Part shown: positions 11,201-23,469 of the stretch, one piece after another
Layout: each line of letters opens with the position of its first letter
Position numbering within the stretch: the first letter of the stretch is position 1
Assembly (NCBI RefSeq): GCF_014898055.3
Contig: NW_023604295.1
Location: 67,357,730 to 67,421,729, forward strand
Source of the DNA: Talpa occidentalis
Lineage: Eukaryota; Chordata; Mammalia; Eulipotyphla; Talpidae
Reading direction: 5' to 3'
Length of the DNA: 64,000 nt
Program-made: the position numbers and the translations under genes
Notes under the pieces: generated by a model
Seen by the model: the letters and a program-made list of their open reading frames with translations, nothing else
The model's database searches: none
What the model was told of the DNA's origin: nothing

Positions 11201-12096
11201 AAGGAAATATAGGCGAAACGCTACATGATTTGCACATAAAAGACATCTTTACAGACACATCACCCAAAGCAGTGATAGTGAAGAGAAAGATAAACAGCTG
11301 GGACTACATCAAATTAAAGAGCTTCTGCACAGCAAAAGAGACAATAACAAAAACAAAGAGAAACCCCACCAACTGGGAGAACATTTTTGCACCCAACACT
11401 AATGATAAAGGACTGATCACAAAAATCTGCAAAGAGCTGATGAGACTTAACAACAACAAAGAAAATAATCCAGTCAAAAAATGGGCAGAAGAGCTAAAAA
11501 GAAACTTCTCTGAAGAGGAAATGCGAATGGCCAACAGGCATATGAAAAAATGTTCAACATCACTTGTCATCAGGGAAATGCAAATCAAAACTACCATGAG
11601 ATACCATCTTACACCAGTGAGAATGGCACATATTAAAAAAACTAGCAACAACAAATGTTGGCGAGTGTGTGGAGAGAAAGGAACTCTCCTGCACTGTTGG
11701 TGGGAGTGCAAACTGGTCCAACCACTATGGAGAGCTGTGTGGAGATTTCTGGGCCTACTAAACATAGAGCTTCCATATGATCCAGCAATTCCACTCCTAG
11801 GTATTTACCCAAAGGACACAGAAACATCAATTCCAAAGAACACCTGCACCCCTATGTTTATTGCAGTACTGTTTACAATAGCTAAGCTTTGGAAACAGCC
11901 CAAATGCCCAAAAATAGATGACTGGATCAAGAAGATGTGGTACATATATACCATGGAATATTACTCAGCATTCAAAAAAGATAAACACATGCAATTTGCA
12001 GCAACATGGATGGCGCTGGAAGGGATCATGCTCAGCGAAATAAGCCAAAAAGAAAAAGAAAAATACTGGATGGTCTCACTCATAGCAGGAATCTAG
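8278..12096 (+). pseudogene. L1 ORF2 (endonuclease / reverse transcriptase), disrupted
   Basis: The span from ATG to the final stop is 1273 codons, the normal L1 ORF2 length, and both ends are in the same frame, but the interior is broken. Landmarks in order are the APE-type endonuclease start (ISILTLNVNGLNS, QETH), LTDIYRTLNPK, then RT blocks [45 protein letters not shown] and the catalytic FADD at 10369-10380. Near the C terminus lies the Cys-rich motif ([18 protein letters not shown]). I see frameshifts near 8413, 8558, 8842 and 10165, a stop at 10513-10515, a TGG-to-TGA-type stop at 10831-10833 and a TAA at 10960-10962. The longest open pieces are 9098-10216 and 11038-12096. It cannot make an active enzyme. 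Confidence 0.95.
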
Positions 12097-12326
12097 AAAA
12101 CTTAAATAAGGGACCAGGAAAATGAATAACTATAAGAAAGTGAAAATCAAAATCAACAAAAAACTATGAACAAGAGACACTTTTTGGGGGCGGGGTGGGA
12201 GGGGAGGGATTGGGGTCAGAATGGGGGGGCTGCAATTGATGGGGAATATAAAAATAAAATTTATTATTTAAAAAAAATAATAAAAACCCTGATTGGTAAA
12301 TAAAAAAAAAAAATAAAAAAAAAAAT
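12097..12326 (+). other. L1 3' UTR, polypurine/G-rich tract and A-rich tail
   Basis: After the ORF2 stop comes a G-rich block at 12186-12232 with several runs of four or more G, a feature known from mammalian L1 3' UTRs. AATATAAAAATAAAATTTATTAT then ends the body. The tail has two A-rich blocks separated by CCCTGATTGGTAAAT (about 12287-12301), which may be a tiny 3' transduction. Confidence 0.8.
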
Positions 12327-12340
12327 AAATTTGTCTTCTG

Positions 12341-14540
12341 ACCCAGCTCCAATTGAGTCCTGTAAGTGCAAAGGAGTTATGCTAAAGCTCTCTATAATTT
12401 TCATTCATAAGAACCAAGGTTTTACAAACTTTTTAGGAGAGTGGAAAATATAGGTCAAATACAGGTCCCGAGATGAGCACATCTACCTGTACAAAGTCTC
12501 CATATATCTGGAGAGCAGCATCTGTCTTTGCAGAAGTTATGGCACAGCTTGGGAGAGTAATGAAGCACCTAGCAGAAACCTGCAGATTGTGTGCTGAGAG
12601 AGGCCTTATGGACATCATCTGCAGAAGAGGAGAGAATATGGGATGAGTCATTTTCAAATTGCTGAAATTCTTAAGTTACTAGGTAGGGAAAAGAATCTGT
12701 GAGAGTTCAATTACTATCAGAAATGTGATGTTACCAGTATGAATTAGGTTGAGGACATCCCAATTTTGGTAATTATTAATAACTTGAGTACCTTTTCCTT
12801 GAGTGATAATCATTGTTTGAATAGGAAAGCATTTAAATGACAAAGTATCATTCTATAATATCTACAAATGATTTCTTCCCCTTTTTGTTGGGGTGTTCAT
12901 TTACTTAAGTTTTATTTTTACCTATGAATGTTTGCTAAAAGATTCTTCCTAGAATTATATAATGTGGAGAATAAAATGTGGGAGTGTGTAATCTAATTGA
13001 AGGTTGTCCAGGCCTCCTCAAAATTTTAGATTTGAGTTTTTAAAGAATGCTATTTATGGTAACATAAGAAAAATACCAACTGCCTAAGAGTAAATTGAAT
13101 GAAATATTTGCAAGAATTGAAGAGAAAACTATTAAGCAGATTAAAGAAGTCTAAATTCTTACATTGGACAATATGAAATATCTAAAACTCAATGTTCTAA
13201 GCTTCTACAATAAGAAGGTAGAGAAAGACCAAATAAACAAAGTAAGTAGAAGAAAAAAATTAGCAACTGTTCCTCCAAATTTTTCCCTGAACAGCTGCTT
13301 TGTATGGAGCTACTATTTGAATGTTGAGCTTATATTTGGATTTAGAAATTCTGTTCACTAACAGTAGATCTTAAAAAGTTCTCATCACAAGAAAAAAAAT
13401 AAGTAACTGTGTGGTGACAGATGTAACTAGATTTCTTTTGGTAATTATTTCACTGCATATACAAATACCAAGTCATTGTATTGTGCACCTCAAATGTACA
13501 TTATATGTCAATTAATGTCAGTATAAAAAACAAAATTCTTTGCTCAGAGTAGTTACCATTCCTTCCTTCTTTCCACACAAATATACATGTGGTGACATCC
13601 TGGGAAATCTTTTTCAAGCACTGTATCAATCCAGTGGCTCTGTCAGATACAAACAGAAAATCAAGACAAAAGAGAAGGTAGCAGAGCGTGACTTATCTTT
13701 CTATATATATCCGTTTTAGCCTGCGTCAACTGCTAAGGCATCTGTGATATACTTCTCTCAGAATGCAATTCAAAAAAACATCGCTATCACATTTGCCATA
13801 TGTGCAGTAACATGGCTGCTTGTGCCAAATCTGTGTTTGCTTGTGACATTTTTAAAAATGGCCAATCTTAATTTTTATAAAATATACTATAATTTAGAAA
13901 TAAACAACTTGGCAGTGATTTATATCTGGAGACCCTGACTAATTATGAACTTTATCTATTGGCCTGATAATTTATCTGGGAAATCTTGTAGAGATTGTCT
14001 AATACTGTATAATGAAAATAAGAGAAAGTTCCAACCAATGCATTATTTTAAAAATTGTTTTTTCACAATCAGAAGTATTATTTTCATATTTGCCTATAAA
14101 CATAACCCTTCCTAGCAGTTTTCAAACTATCAGGGAGTGGCAGGAAGATCTGATTAAGCAATTCTTTCCTCTATATATGAGATTATAAGGATTTTCTTCC
14201 TTTTCTCATTCAAATGACTGTTTACTTATTCTTGATGCCTTGCCCCTAACTAACTATTCCAAAAAAGTATATACTTATTTTGGAGGGGATAAGAAAAATA
14301 TTATCTAAAAGGGAAACAAAATGATGAAAAATTCAACCAACAGCTAAGTTCATAACATATCATTTCTTTGGGTAGTAAGGATTCTGGAAATTTTATTTTT
14401 CAAAAATACTTTATCAACAATAAGGGAAATGCATTTCAAAAGGCATTGGGATTCATCACTCAAACTTGAAAGAGAAAGAGTGAAAGAGGAAACATGATAA
14501 ACGTCACTCAATCACTATATCACTTAGGAATTGCACTTAA
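12341..14540. other. No recognisable feature
   Basis: About 2.2 kb of AT-rich sequence with scattered short open frames that show no domain or coding bias. I could not assign any repeat family. Confidence 0.5.
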
Positions 14541-14554
14541 TTTTACTTGGTAAA

Positions 14555-14827
14555 GGGCCTCCCCAGTGGTGCAGCCGTTGAGCGCTGGCTTGCGAAGCTG
14601 CCCACAGCCTCTGCAGTGCTGGTTCGATCCCTGGCCACCAGGTGAGGGTCCCACATGGAGTGCAGACCTCTCCTGCCGCCCTCTGCTCCCCTCAGCAGTG
14701 TACTTCGTCAGTCTGACTGCTCTGCTCTCTGCTTTGACTCTGGTGAATTCTCTCACCCTCCCGCGCTTCTGACTGTACCCAGTGCTTGTATAAAGTATAT
14801 ATAAATAAATAAATCTTAAAAACATTT
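14555..14827 (+). repeat. tRNA-derived SINE, younger subfamily
   Basis: Sense copy starting GGGCCTCCCCAGTGGTGCAG with B box GGTTCGATCCC and tail (AAAT)n CTTAAAAA. TSD TTTTACTTGGTAAA at 14541-14554 and 14828-14841. Confidence 0.95.
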
Positions 14828-14841
14828 TTTTACTTGGTAAA

Positions 14842-15436
14842 CAAATTCATATTCTTGCTCTTCATTCAGATGACTAATTATGCTATACTATTGTATTATT
14901 AGAATCAACATCTGTGGCCATTGTAAGCCCACCAGAAAAGTTCAGTATCAGATCTTTCTTCTCTCTAGGTCCTAGAATAGGCAAATAGTGAGGACTACAA
15001 ATTGTCATACAATGCCTCATAAATGAAACAATTATTAGTACTTTCAGTTTTAGTTTTTTAAGAGATGAATTTGACAATTATTTCTTTGAAGAGAATTTTA
15101 TCAGAAGGGCAATTATGTATTTTTATTATACATCGGTATACTATTAAAAAAAATTTGTGGAATCCCATTGTGGGATGCTAAGTACTTTATAAAGCTGATG
15201 GCTAGTGACTGTGAATACAAATCTTTAGTTTAAAAAATGTGGAATGTGTGTATAGGATATATTGTTTTTCAGCATCCAAGATAACTAGATGGTGAATACA
15301 GATATGTGAATTTTTATTATATTTATAGAATAATGATTTTATTATTAATATCTATTGAAATTTTAAACAAATGTATGCTAAACCCAGCTTTATATAGTAG
15401 TTACCGGAGTAGACAGTAGTGCATCTAATATCTTCT
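14842..15436. other. No recognisable feature
   Basis: AT-rich sequence between two SINEs. Nothing recognisable. Confidence 0.5.
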
Positions 15437-15440
15437 TGCT

Positions 15441-15708
15441 TTTTTTTTTTTTTAAAGATTTATTTATTTATTTATACAAGCACTGGGTATACTCAGAAGC
15501 GTGGGAGGGTGAGAGAATTCACCAGAGCCAGAGCGGGGAACAGAACAGACAGACTGACAAAATGCACTGCTGAGGGGAGCAGCGGGTGACAGGAGAGGTC
15601 TGCGCGCCATGTGGGACCTCGCCCTGTGGCAGGGGGTCGAACCGGCGCTGCAGAGGCTGCGGGCAGCTTCGCAGCCCAGTGCTCAACCGCGCTGCCACCG
15701 GGGAGGCC
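15441..15708 (-). repeat. tRNA-derived SINE, younger subfamily
   Basis: Antisense copy: poly-T, AAGATTTATTTATTTATTT, arm ACAAGCACTGGGTATAC, antisense B box GGTCGAACCGG and head GCCACCGGGGAGGCC. The TSD is not clear (TAATATCTT versus ATTATCTT). Confidence 0.92.
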
Positions 15709-17100
15709 ATTATCTTTTCCCTCTTATTACTCATGCCGCCCTATTCTGTAGACCTCATTGTTTGCTATCTTCCAACACCTTTCAGGCAATGACTATGGAA
15801 TGATCTCTGGGGAACCCACACCCTCTTTTGTGAAGGTCAGTCCTACTGTCCCCAAACACAGTATGAGGAAGTTGTTCTTGCTTTAAATACAAGCAGAGTA
15901 AGTCCCAGACAACTTGGATTATTTTTATTTGGTAAATCTGAGCTAGTTTAAACATAACCTTTTTGTTCTGCTGGTAAATGAAGTTGACAAAACAACCAGA
16001 TTAAAATTACTGGATACTGAAACTTCATAGAACTACCTATTTATTCCAAGTATTTACACTGAATGAAGCATTTTCTGACAAGCTTTTGGCCTCTTATCTA
16101 TGACCTAGTCTTTGTCTCTGTCTCATAAAATCATTCACTGGAACATTCACCCTGTTTCTATCCCTGCATGACACATCCAGCCTCTAACTCCCATCCCCCT
16201 AGTTGTCTGTCTCAGGCATGGCACCAATTTAAATTTTATTTTGCTGCTCTCTTTGGATTTCTTTGCTATGAGAATTCATTAGGAGTGCAATTTGGCACTT
16301 ATTTAAGTTTTTTGTCTCAATCAGTGTGATGTGGCCTGGCAAAGATATTTCATTTGTGGTGGCAATGTGAATTATTTGGAAAAGTGTTAAGAATCTTAAA
16401 ACAATTTTTTTTTTTGACAAAGCCATACATTGGCAGAGGATTCTAATCAAACTTCCAACAACTATTAAATGAAGTCTTAGAAACTCATTTCTGACTTCTA
16501 GGTGTTAGGTTGATATTTCTGTGTTCATTTAGTTCCATTTCTTCTTTTCTCATGGAAGATTATGGGGTGTTTTGTTTTCGTTATTTGGGTAACTTTTAAG
16601 TGGAAAATTGCAAGATTACATACATTTTCCTTGAAAAGAACCAGGTAATGTATGGAGAACAATGATGTCTGGGACAATTTTCTCTCTCTGTAAATGCAGT
16701 AAGAAGAGTTGGTACAACTCTTCAACTGTGAGTTCATAGCTAGTGGAGATGGCTGCAATTTTAAGAGAAATGGATTTATTGTGGAATAAAAAGAGCACAT
16801 TTGAAGAAGCAACATTTTAAGTATTTATCCACACCACTAAATATGAAATAAAAAGATTTTAGAATCACTGGCTTTCCAAATTGGAGGTTAACTCACTAAT
16901 GAACATTCTGAGCCCTCCTTTCTAAATGCATAAACTGTTTTGAAAAAAATTAACAGTCACCTAGCCTCCACCCCATCACCAAACCCAGTACCTCCAGTAG
17001 TGGGAAATATGTGGAATATGTGATTTAAGTAGCATATTATTATTCATGATATATGTATACTAATTTTTTTAAGTGTAATTTTGTTACTAGGCAGTATCCT
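15709..17100. other. No recognisable feature
   Basis: No gene or repeat recognised. The minus-strand open frames near 16229-16815 are short, overlapping and low in complexity, so they are taken as chance. Confidence 0.5.
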
Positions 17101-17102
17101 CA

Positions 17103-17258
17103 CTGCTAAAGCTGTAGTTCTCAAACTTTAGATGACATGAAAGACTTGCAAAAAATACATCAAGCCCCAGCGTTTCTGATTCAGTTGTCCTCAGTTGGAG
17201 CTGACAACCTGAACAAGTGCCCAATAACACTGATGCTGAGAGAACCAGTACTCTAAAA
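17103..17258 (+). repeat. MER5A-like hAT-Charlie remnant
   Basis: TGTAGTTCTCAAACTTTAG at the left, CGTTTCTGATTCAG in the middle, and GATGCTGAGAGAACCAGTACT at the right. These are the characteristic inverted ends and core of the MER5A nonautonomous transposon. Confidence 0.7.
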
Positions 17259-18070
17259 GTAATTTCCACATCTATCCTCTTCCAGCATCTCATATTTGAC
17301 CAAATTTGACCCTCTGTATCAAATATTTCTATGCTACATCTTTTGTACCCTAACCATTTTTTTGGCTTTAACCATACTCTCCATCACTCTCTAATCTGTT
17401 ACACCACTATCTTTTTTGTTACACCAGAATCTTTATTAGGATTGCTGAATTATGTGGCAAATTCATAAAATAACATTCACTTATTCAACAAGTTTTGTTT
17501 GGACTCATAGCATGTGCCAGATATTGTTCTAGATTCTGAAAATTGTGTGGTGGACAGATAGATGGTATCTACTATCCCAGATTATTTTGATTGGTGATTG
17601 TGGGGAGATAGGAATCAAACAAGCAAATGAATAAATAAAATAAAATTTCTAATACAAATTGGGACAAAGTCAGGGAGATAGGTTGATGGTTGGGTATGGA
17701 CTGTGATATATTTAAAGGTGATAATTCAAACTGCTACCCAAATTGTGGGAACACAATTTCCTGTTTGGAGCATAAAAATAATGTGAATGGAAATATCTCT
17801 ATTTTAAACTCTAAATTCCTCAATGTTTTGATCTTAACACTTTCCTCTTTACCCTTTCCAAGTGTCCTCCTATTGTATTTCATTAAAAATAGGTAATCTT
17901 TTCAGATAAACAAGCTAATTGAAAGTTTCCATGTGCCTTTTTCATCTGTCTTTTACACGGTAAAGATGATCTGTACTTTCACTTCTCTTCTGCTTTCCTC
18001 CTGTTACTATGGGAGGACAAGCTTCTCTCCTTTCCCCAGCTTAGCCTGTCAGTGATGCCACTGATCTTTC
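17259..18070. other. No firm feature; possible old SINE/LINE2 fragment
   Basis: CATAGCATGTGCCAGATATTGTTCTAGATTCTGA at 17505-17540 resembles the common 'tgtgccaggcactgttctag' ancient-repeat phrase, but the match is too short to name. Nothing else is recognised. Confidence 0.3.
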
Positions 18071-18075
18071 CTATT

Positions 18076-18325
18076 TTTTTTTTAAAGATTTATTTATTTT
18101 TGCATACGGGGTGAGAGGATTCACAGAGACAGAGTGGGGAACAGAACAGGCAGATTGACCAAAGCACACTGCTAAGGGGAGCAGCGGGCAAGTCAGGAGA
18201 GTTCTGCTGTGCCATGTGGGTCACCTCCCTGGCCAGGGATCGAACTTGTGCTGCAGCAACTGCAGCAGCTGCAGATAGCTTCATAGTGTGGTGTATTAAC
18301 CTATTATTCCACCAGGGAGGCAGGC
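18076..18325 (-). repeat. tRNA-derived SINE, older subfamily, degraded
   Basis: Antisense copy with AAAGATTTATTTATTTTTGCATAC tail and head CCACCAGGGAGGC. The arm between tail and GAGAGGATTCAC is shortened, and CAGCAACTGCAGCAGCTGCAG near 18253 is a small repeat expansion in the B-box arm. Confidence 0.88.
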
Positions 18326-18451
18326 CCCCTTCTAAATACTTTTTATTTTATAATGCTTTAAAACAAGTGGTTCCTAAAGTGTATATTTTGAAACTGTAGC
18401 TTCATCATCACCTTGCTACTTGTCAGAAATTCTCTGAATCAGAAATTGAGG

Positions 18452-18722
18452 GGGGGCCTCCCTGGTGGCGCAGCCGTTGAGCGCTGGGTTGTGAAGCTGC
18501 CCGCAGCCTCTGCAGCGCCAGTTCCGTCCCCGACCGCCGGGCGAGGGTCCCACATGGCGCGCAGACCTCTCCTGCCACCTGCTGCTCCCCTCAGCAGTGT
18601 ATCGTCAGTCTGCCTGTTCTGTCCCCCGCTCTGGCTCTGGTGAATTCTCTCACTCTCCCACGCTTCTGACTATACCCAGTGCTTGTATAAATAAATAAAT
18701 AAATCTTAAAAAAAAAAAAAAA
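18452..18722 (+). repeat. tRNA-derived SINE, younger subfamily
   Basis: Sense copy GGGGCCTCCCTGGTGGCGCAGCCG... with tail (AAAT)n CTTAAAA. Flanks GAAATTGAGGG (left) and GAAATTGTGGG (right) are a probable TSD with one mismatch. Confidence 0.92.
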
Positions 18723-18735
18723 AGGAAATTGTGGG

Positions 18736-19200
18736 GATAGAGTCCAACAATTGGTATTTTGACAAATCCTCCAAGTGATTTATGCTAGCTAAAATTTGGG
18801 ATCCATTCTTGCCTGCATTTTGCAAATACCATTTGAATGAATGAATGGATAAACACATGGTGAATAAGTTTAGTTGATTTGAAAAATACAACATTTGGCA
18901 GTTACTATAATGATTCCTGCTGGAAAATTCACACTGTGGAGATTTGGACATTAAAGTATAAAACACTTTTGAATTTTGATTAGGACAAATCTAATATACC
19001 TTACTTCCTAGCATGCTCTCCAATAGGCTGCTTGTCTCAAGAATTTTCCCTCTATTTGAACATTACTTAAATCTGAAAGTGTGAACGATGAATTTTTTTG
19101 TGTTTACAAGTAAATCACTGATTTCAATTCACTGTGAAATAAAGATCTGTAAGGGTCTCTTGAATTTTTTTTCAATGAAATGTGTAGTGCTTTGTGAATT
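18736..19200. other. No recognisable feature
   Basis: Unassigned AT-rich sequence. Confidence 0.5.
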
Positions 19201-19204
19201 GACT

Positions 19205-19335
19205 GCATATGACTCATGTGAGGAACTTGTTAAAATGCAGATTTGATCTAGTAGGTCTAGGGTATTGTCTGAAATTCACAAACTCCCAGGTGAAGTTATT
19301 GTTGATCTCGAACCATCTTATGTGGAGCAGGATAA
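19205..19335 (+). repeat. Probable MER5-type hAT remnant
   Basis: GAGGAACTTGTTAAAATGCAGATT, TAGTAGGTCTAGGGT and CTCCCAGGTGA occur in the order of a MER5A core, but the ends are eroded. Confidence 0.5.
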
Positions 19336-19394
19336 TGGAGCAATGTGGTTTCCAGTCTGACAGGTCACAAATCACTGTGCAGTTGGGGAAGAGG

Positions 19395-19515
19395 TTTGAG
19401 GATTTAGGCAGATTATCTTTTTGAGCTTTAGTTTTTCAACGTGTGAACCCTTACTAGCACATAAAACATCTCAAATAATGCCTGATACACAATAAGTAGT
19501 CAATAAAAGGTAACT
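19395..19515 (+). repeat. MIR remnant
   Basis: TTTGAGCTTTAGTTTTTCAACGTGTG followed by ATAATGCCTGATACACAATAAGTAGTCAATAAA has the order of MIR 3' sequence (a cctcagtttcctca block, then tgcctggcacatagtaagcgctcaataaa). Confidence 0.55.
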
Positions 19516-21080
19516 TATTCAAATGAAATTAATGTCAAAAGTTAAAAGCTTGTCCAAATATTATGCCTCCATCTGTTAGTGCAGTCTACAGACCGGGATG
19601 TAACTGGTTAACCCTATTCCTGATGTGCTCACTCTGGAATGTGAGGGCAATAAAATTGAGTTCTGTTGTCTACAGTTTTATAGCTTCTGCAATTTCAGCT
19701 TGAGTGTCTGCCATTGACCCGCAGCAGCTGAAATCACAGGTGCAACTTCCTGAAAATTGAGCCCTTCTTTGGCATTATCCGGATTATCATTTATTCCTGA
19801 CAGAAACAAGGGAAGCTGCAACACATCAAAAAGAAATATTGTGATTTCTTTATTGTATATTTAAGGACCTTTTTTTCTTATTGGGCTCTATCTTGTTGTC
19901 CATGAATATTAGTAGCTGTGATTTAAATAACAAATGTATCATTAAGGGATTTTGCATTACTTCCAGGCATTAACTGAAGGATTTGTGCACTTATCACACA
20001 TATTAATTAGCATTCTATAGGAAAAAACTTGCTATTTAAATTAAATAGCTCAATAGGACATCCTTTATTTTCTATTTAAAAAATCAAAAGCAGTAAACGT
20101 AATAGATTATTTTATTGTACACTGAAGGACAGTTACCACTTACAGACTGGTGATTTCTATAGTCAGTTTCTAAGTGACTGTGAAACTAGAACATATCCTA
20201 AGGAGCTCTTTGGAGCTTCTTTTGGGAATTATGAATATTTATGTATAAAAACTAAATATTCTGCTTAAGCTACAATGATTCATCAGAAAACCATATGCTT
20301 CAGATCTAAAGAATAGATTTATTCCCAAACATTACTTTATTTAAGTATTTTTTAAATTAAAGGAATATTGTATTAAATATTTAAGGAAAGATGTGTCATC
20401 TTATTCCTTTATGAAAATTGCATAACAGAAAAATGCAATTTTCTGGATTTGGGATTGAGAGTGGTGTTGGAAACAGGGAGGATAAATACAATTTTAAAAA
20501 TGTTTTTAAGTTTGAAACTCATAGTACAAGTTGTACTGATTATTATGGAATGCTGTATATTTTGAATTTTTCATAGATTTTGGTGAGATTTTAGATTTGT
20601 TTTGCCATCAAATTATTATTAGTAATTAAGTCCTGGTGTTAATTTTAATGATAACAGCTTCTGATTAGTGTTTGATTGATGCTCAGCAACAATTCTATAA
20701 GCAGTCAGTGCTCACCTTATCTAGAGTAACAGAAACTAATTTATCACCTGGTGGCAGACTGATTGATTATCACCTTCAGATGTTAGGTCAGCAGATAATG
20801 GTTTTCTGATAGAAGGACAATTGGTGCCATTTAAAAAAAAAGGGCACATCTCAACCATTGTATAACTTATGGAATACAAGAAAAATCAAATAAGGTAGAG
20901 AATATTTTTCTTTGTCAGAATGTTTTTCTTCACTTTTAATGGCTTCACTTGTCTTTAAGAACTTGAGGATTAAAATGGAAGCTCAAGGTTTTTCTTTTGC
21001 TATTGCATCTCCTTAACTCTGTGTTACTCCTATGGAGGGTATTTTTACTCATTGATTTTCATCTTTCTAACATATTTGGA
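19516..21080. other. No recognisable feature
   Basis: About 1.6 kb of AT-rich DNA. No repeat or open frame of note. Confidence 0.5.
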
Positions 21081-21084
21081 AATT

Positions 21085-21405
21085 TAATTTTTTTTTTTTG
21101 CTGAGTATTTTTTATTTATGTATTTCTTATATCATTTTTCATTTTTGCATAATGTATGCATTTTCTTGGTTATATTCCCCATACAACTGTACCCCCCTTA
21201 TTTTGACCCCAATCCCTCCTCCTGTGCCCCCCGCACCCCCGTAGTGTGTCTCTGGTTTATAGTTGTTTGTTGATTTTGATTTTTTCTTTATTATAGTTAT
21301 TCTTTTTCCTGGTTCTTTATTTAGATTTTCTAAACTCCTGCTATGAGTGAGACCATCCGGTATTTTTCTTTTTCTTTCTGGCTTATTTCACTGGAAAATT
21401 CTTTT
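21085..21405 (-). mobile_element. 5'-truncated L1 3' end, antisense
   Basis: Antisense L1 3' UTR and the start of the ORF2 C terminus: TTATATTCCCCATACAACTGTACC, a C-rich tract (antisense of the G-rich UTR), GTGTGTCTCTGGTTTATAGTTG, then GAGTGAGACCATCCGG and TTTCTGGCTTATTTCACT. The break is at about 21400. TGGAAATTT/TGGAAAATT at the two sides is only a weak TSD. Confidence 0.8.
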
Positions 21406-22625
21406 AAGCTTTTTAGAAAGGGAATACATTTTAAAATGCAATCAACTTTTGAATGTGCATTATAATTTAAAATAGACTTTATTTTCCTCTAGCAATTGAT
21501 TTCTCCCTATTAAAAAAATCTCACCCAAATCATTTTCTTACTAAGTTCTTTTTATTGCCCTCCCCCCACAAACTAGTCTATCTTCAACTCAAATTTTCTG
21601 TCATATACTTTGTATTTAGCAGAAGTGAAGGTGGCAATATTAATGGCTAAATAACTAAAGAGTATGTGGCTTCAGTGTAAACCAATTTTTAATGTAACCA
21701 CAGAGAGTTCACTGTTAGTCTCTGGGGCAATGCTTGAAAAACTGGCATTTCTTTTAGTTCTCCACCACCCATGAGACAGCCCATCAGCTATTTAATGGAG
21801 GCAAATGAGCTTAGCCAAGTTCAGTTCCTTACCTTCCTTTCCTTGGAGCTGCAACCGGGAAGTTTGAAGCTCATGCTCTTTACGGGGAGTATGAATATTG
21901 CTGTCAGGCAAGCAGAGGTGGATCCAGAAGCTTATAGAATTTTGAAGAGTTTCTTAAAGAAAATGACAATTTAAAAAATATAAAAAACATATAAAACATT
22001 TGACCAAGGGAACACATTCTTCTCCTATGGGGCTGGTGCAACCAGAAGCCTGAGTCAAGCTTTTGCGTTCCACTATAAATGACTTTTATTTCAGGAAGTG
22101 GGTAGAAAGCATCAGAATTTCTGATTCCATCTCAAAGAGAGTACCCCAAATGTTTTCATGGTCTGTGGCTGACCAATCTGATTCCAAAAATATATTTTAT
22201 ATTTAGGCATTTACTCTTCCACTGACTTATTTACCTATTAGTTCAGTCAATGGTCAATCAATAAGGAGACAAATGCTGCTGCTAAGATTAGGTTGATTTG
22301 TGCAAATTACCCATTGGTTACAATTTTGCTCTTTGAAATTGCTTATCAAATGCTAATACAAAAATAATGTGACCAGTGGATTTCATTTTTCCTTTTTCTT
22401 ATTCCATGATGCTGTACTCCCCTGTTAGTTCTCAAGTGTGTTTCCAGGGCCATTAAGACAAGATTGAGGCTTAAAGTGGGGCAGAGGAATATCTAAATCC
22501 CAACTCTGAGATTTATAGTCTTTATAGTAACCTACTGTCTCTAATTGTAAACAAACACTGCAAGCTACAGGAAAGAAAGGTACAGGGATCAAGGATTAAT
22601 AGTCCCTCGTTTGAAGTACTTACCT
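21406..22625. other. No recognisable feature
   Basis: Unassigned. A 67-codon open frame at 21771-21974 has no supporting features. Confidence 0.5.
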
Positions 22626-22629
22626 GGAA

Positions 22630-22998
22630 GGCTCCAACAACAGAAATTTATTGTCTCACAGTTTTAGAGGCTAGAAGTTTAAGATGAACATAGCAGCAGG
22701 TTTGGTTCCTTCTGAGGGTTTTGACTGAGAATTTGTTCCAAGATTCTGGTGGTTCCTTGGGTGGCGGCAGGCAGCAGAACTCCAGGCTTCAAAGGCATTC
22801 TCCTTCTGTATGTTTCTCCATACCTAATTTTCCCTTTTCAACAGGACACCAGTAATATTGAATCAGAGGCCCATCCTACTCCAGTGTGACCTCATCTTAA
22901 CTAATTACATCAGTTAATGACTCTATCGTATTCTGAGGGATTAAGGGCTAAAAATATAGAAATTTTGGGAGAGGCGAGGGCACCATTTAGCCCATATC
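22630..22998 (-). repeat. MLT1-type (ERVL-MaLR) LTR, antisense
   Basis: CAACAACAGAAATTTATTGTCTCACAG, GTTCCTTCTGAGGG, CAACAGGACACCAGTAATATTGAATC and GTGACCTCATCTTAACTAATTAC appear in the antisense MLT1 order. It ends near GGCACCATTTAGCCCATATCA. Confidence 0.75.
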
Positions 22999-23105
22999 AC
23001 TGAGGTTACTTAAGATGCTTTTCATAAGATTCACTCATTTAATATCATTCATTCAGTCATAGTTCATTGACTAATTCTGTAGATCTACTGTAAGGATGAT
23101 TTAGA

Positions 23106-23465
23106 TGGTGTGTTAATTTGGTAGGCCTACTTTAACAAAATAATAGGCTAGTGATTTACACATCAGAAATTTGCTAGCCAAGGGGCTAGCAGGATTGGTT
23201 TCCTCTGAGGCTTGTTTCCTTCGCTTATAGATAATTCCCCTGTTGCTTCTTTGTCCTCACATGTTCATATATCTTTGTGTGCACATCCCTGGTGTTGCTT
23301 TCTCTTAAGGACACCATGTTATAGTGGATTAGGTCACACTCATGTGACCTTATTTAACTTAATTACCTGTTTATAGGCTTTTCTCCAAATATGGATGCAT
23401 TCTGCAAAGACTAAGAATTAGGACTTGTCACTTCAGGGAGGATGCAATTTCATTTCATAACAAAT
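23106..23465 (-). repeat. Second MLT1/MaLR-type LTR, antisense, more degraded
   Basis: Same order of landmarks as the preceding element (TAACAAAATAATAGGC, CATCAGAAATTTGC, TTAAGGACACCATG, GTGACCTTATTTAACTTAATTACC), but more diverged. It lies about 110 bp downstream in the same orientation. Confidence 0.55.
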
Positions 23466-23469
23466 GGTC

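Larger units (their letters stand above)
6919..12326 (+). mobile_element. Nearly full-length young L1 (LINE-1) retrotransposon
   Basis: The element runs from a short GC-rich 5' leader through ORF1, a 76-bp spacer, ORF2, a G-rich 3' UTR and an A-rich tail. It is bounded by the 14-bp TSD AAATTTGTCTTCTG at 6905-6918 and 12327-12340, so it is one target-primed insertion. The leader is only about 190 bp, so the 5' UTR and its promoter are probably truncated. The 3' UTR is nearly the same as that of the copy at 54332-54820, which points to one young subfamily. This copy cannot act alone because ORF2 is broken. Confidence 0.95.

Noticed and set aside
11304..11765. 153-codon minus frame
   Set aside because: It is the antisense shadow of the ORF2 C-terminal third.
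14555..14650. tRNA gene candidates at SINE heads
   Set aside because: A- and B-box-like words are present, but they belong to SINE copies with A-tails and TSDs, and the cloverleaf is not preserved.
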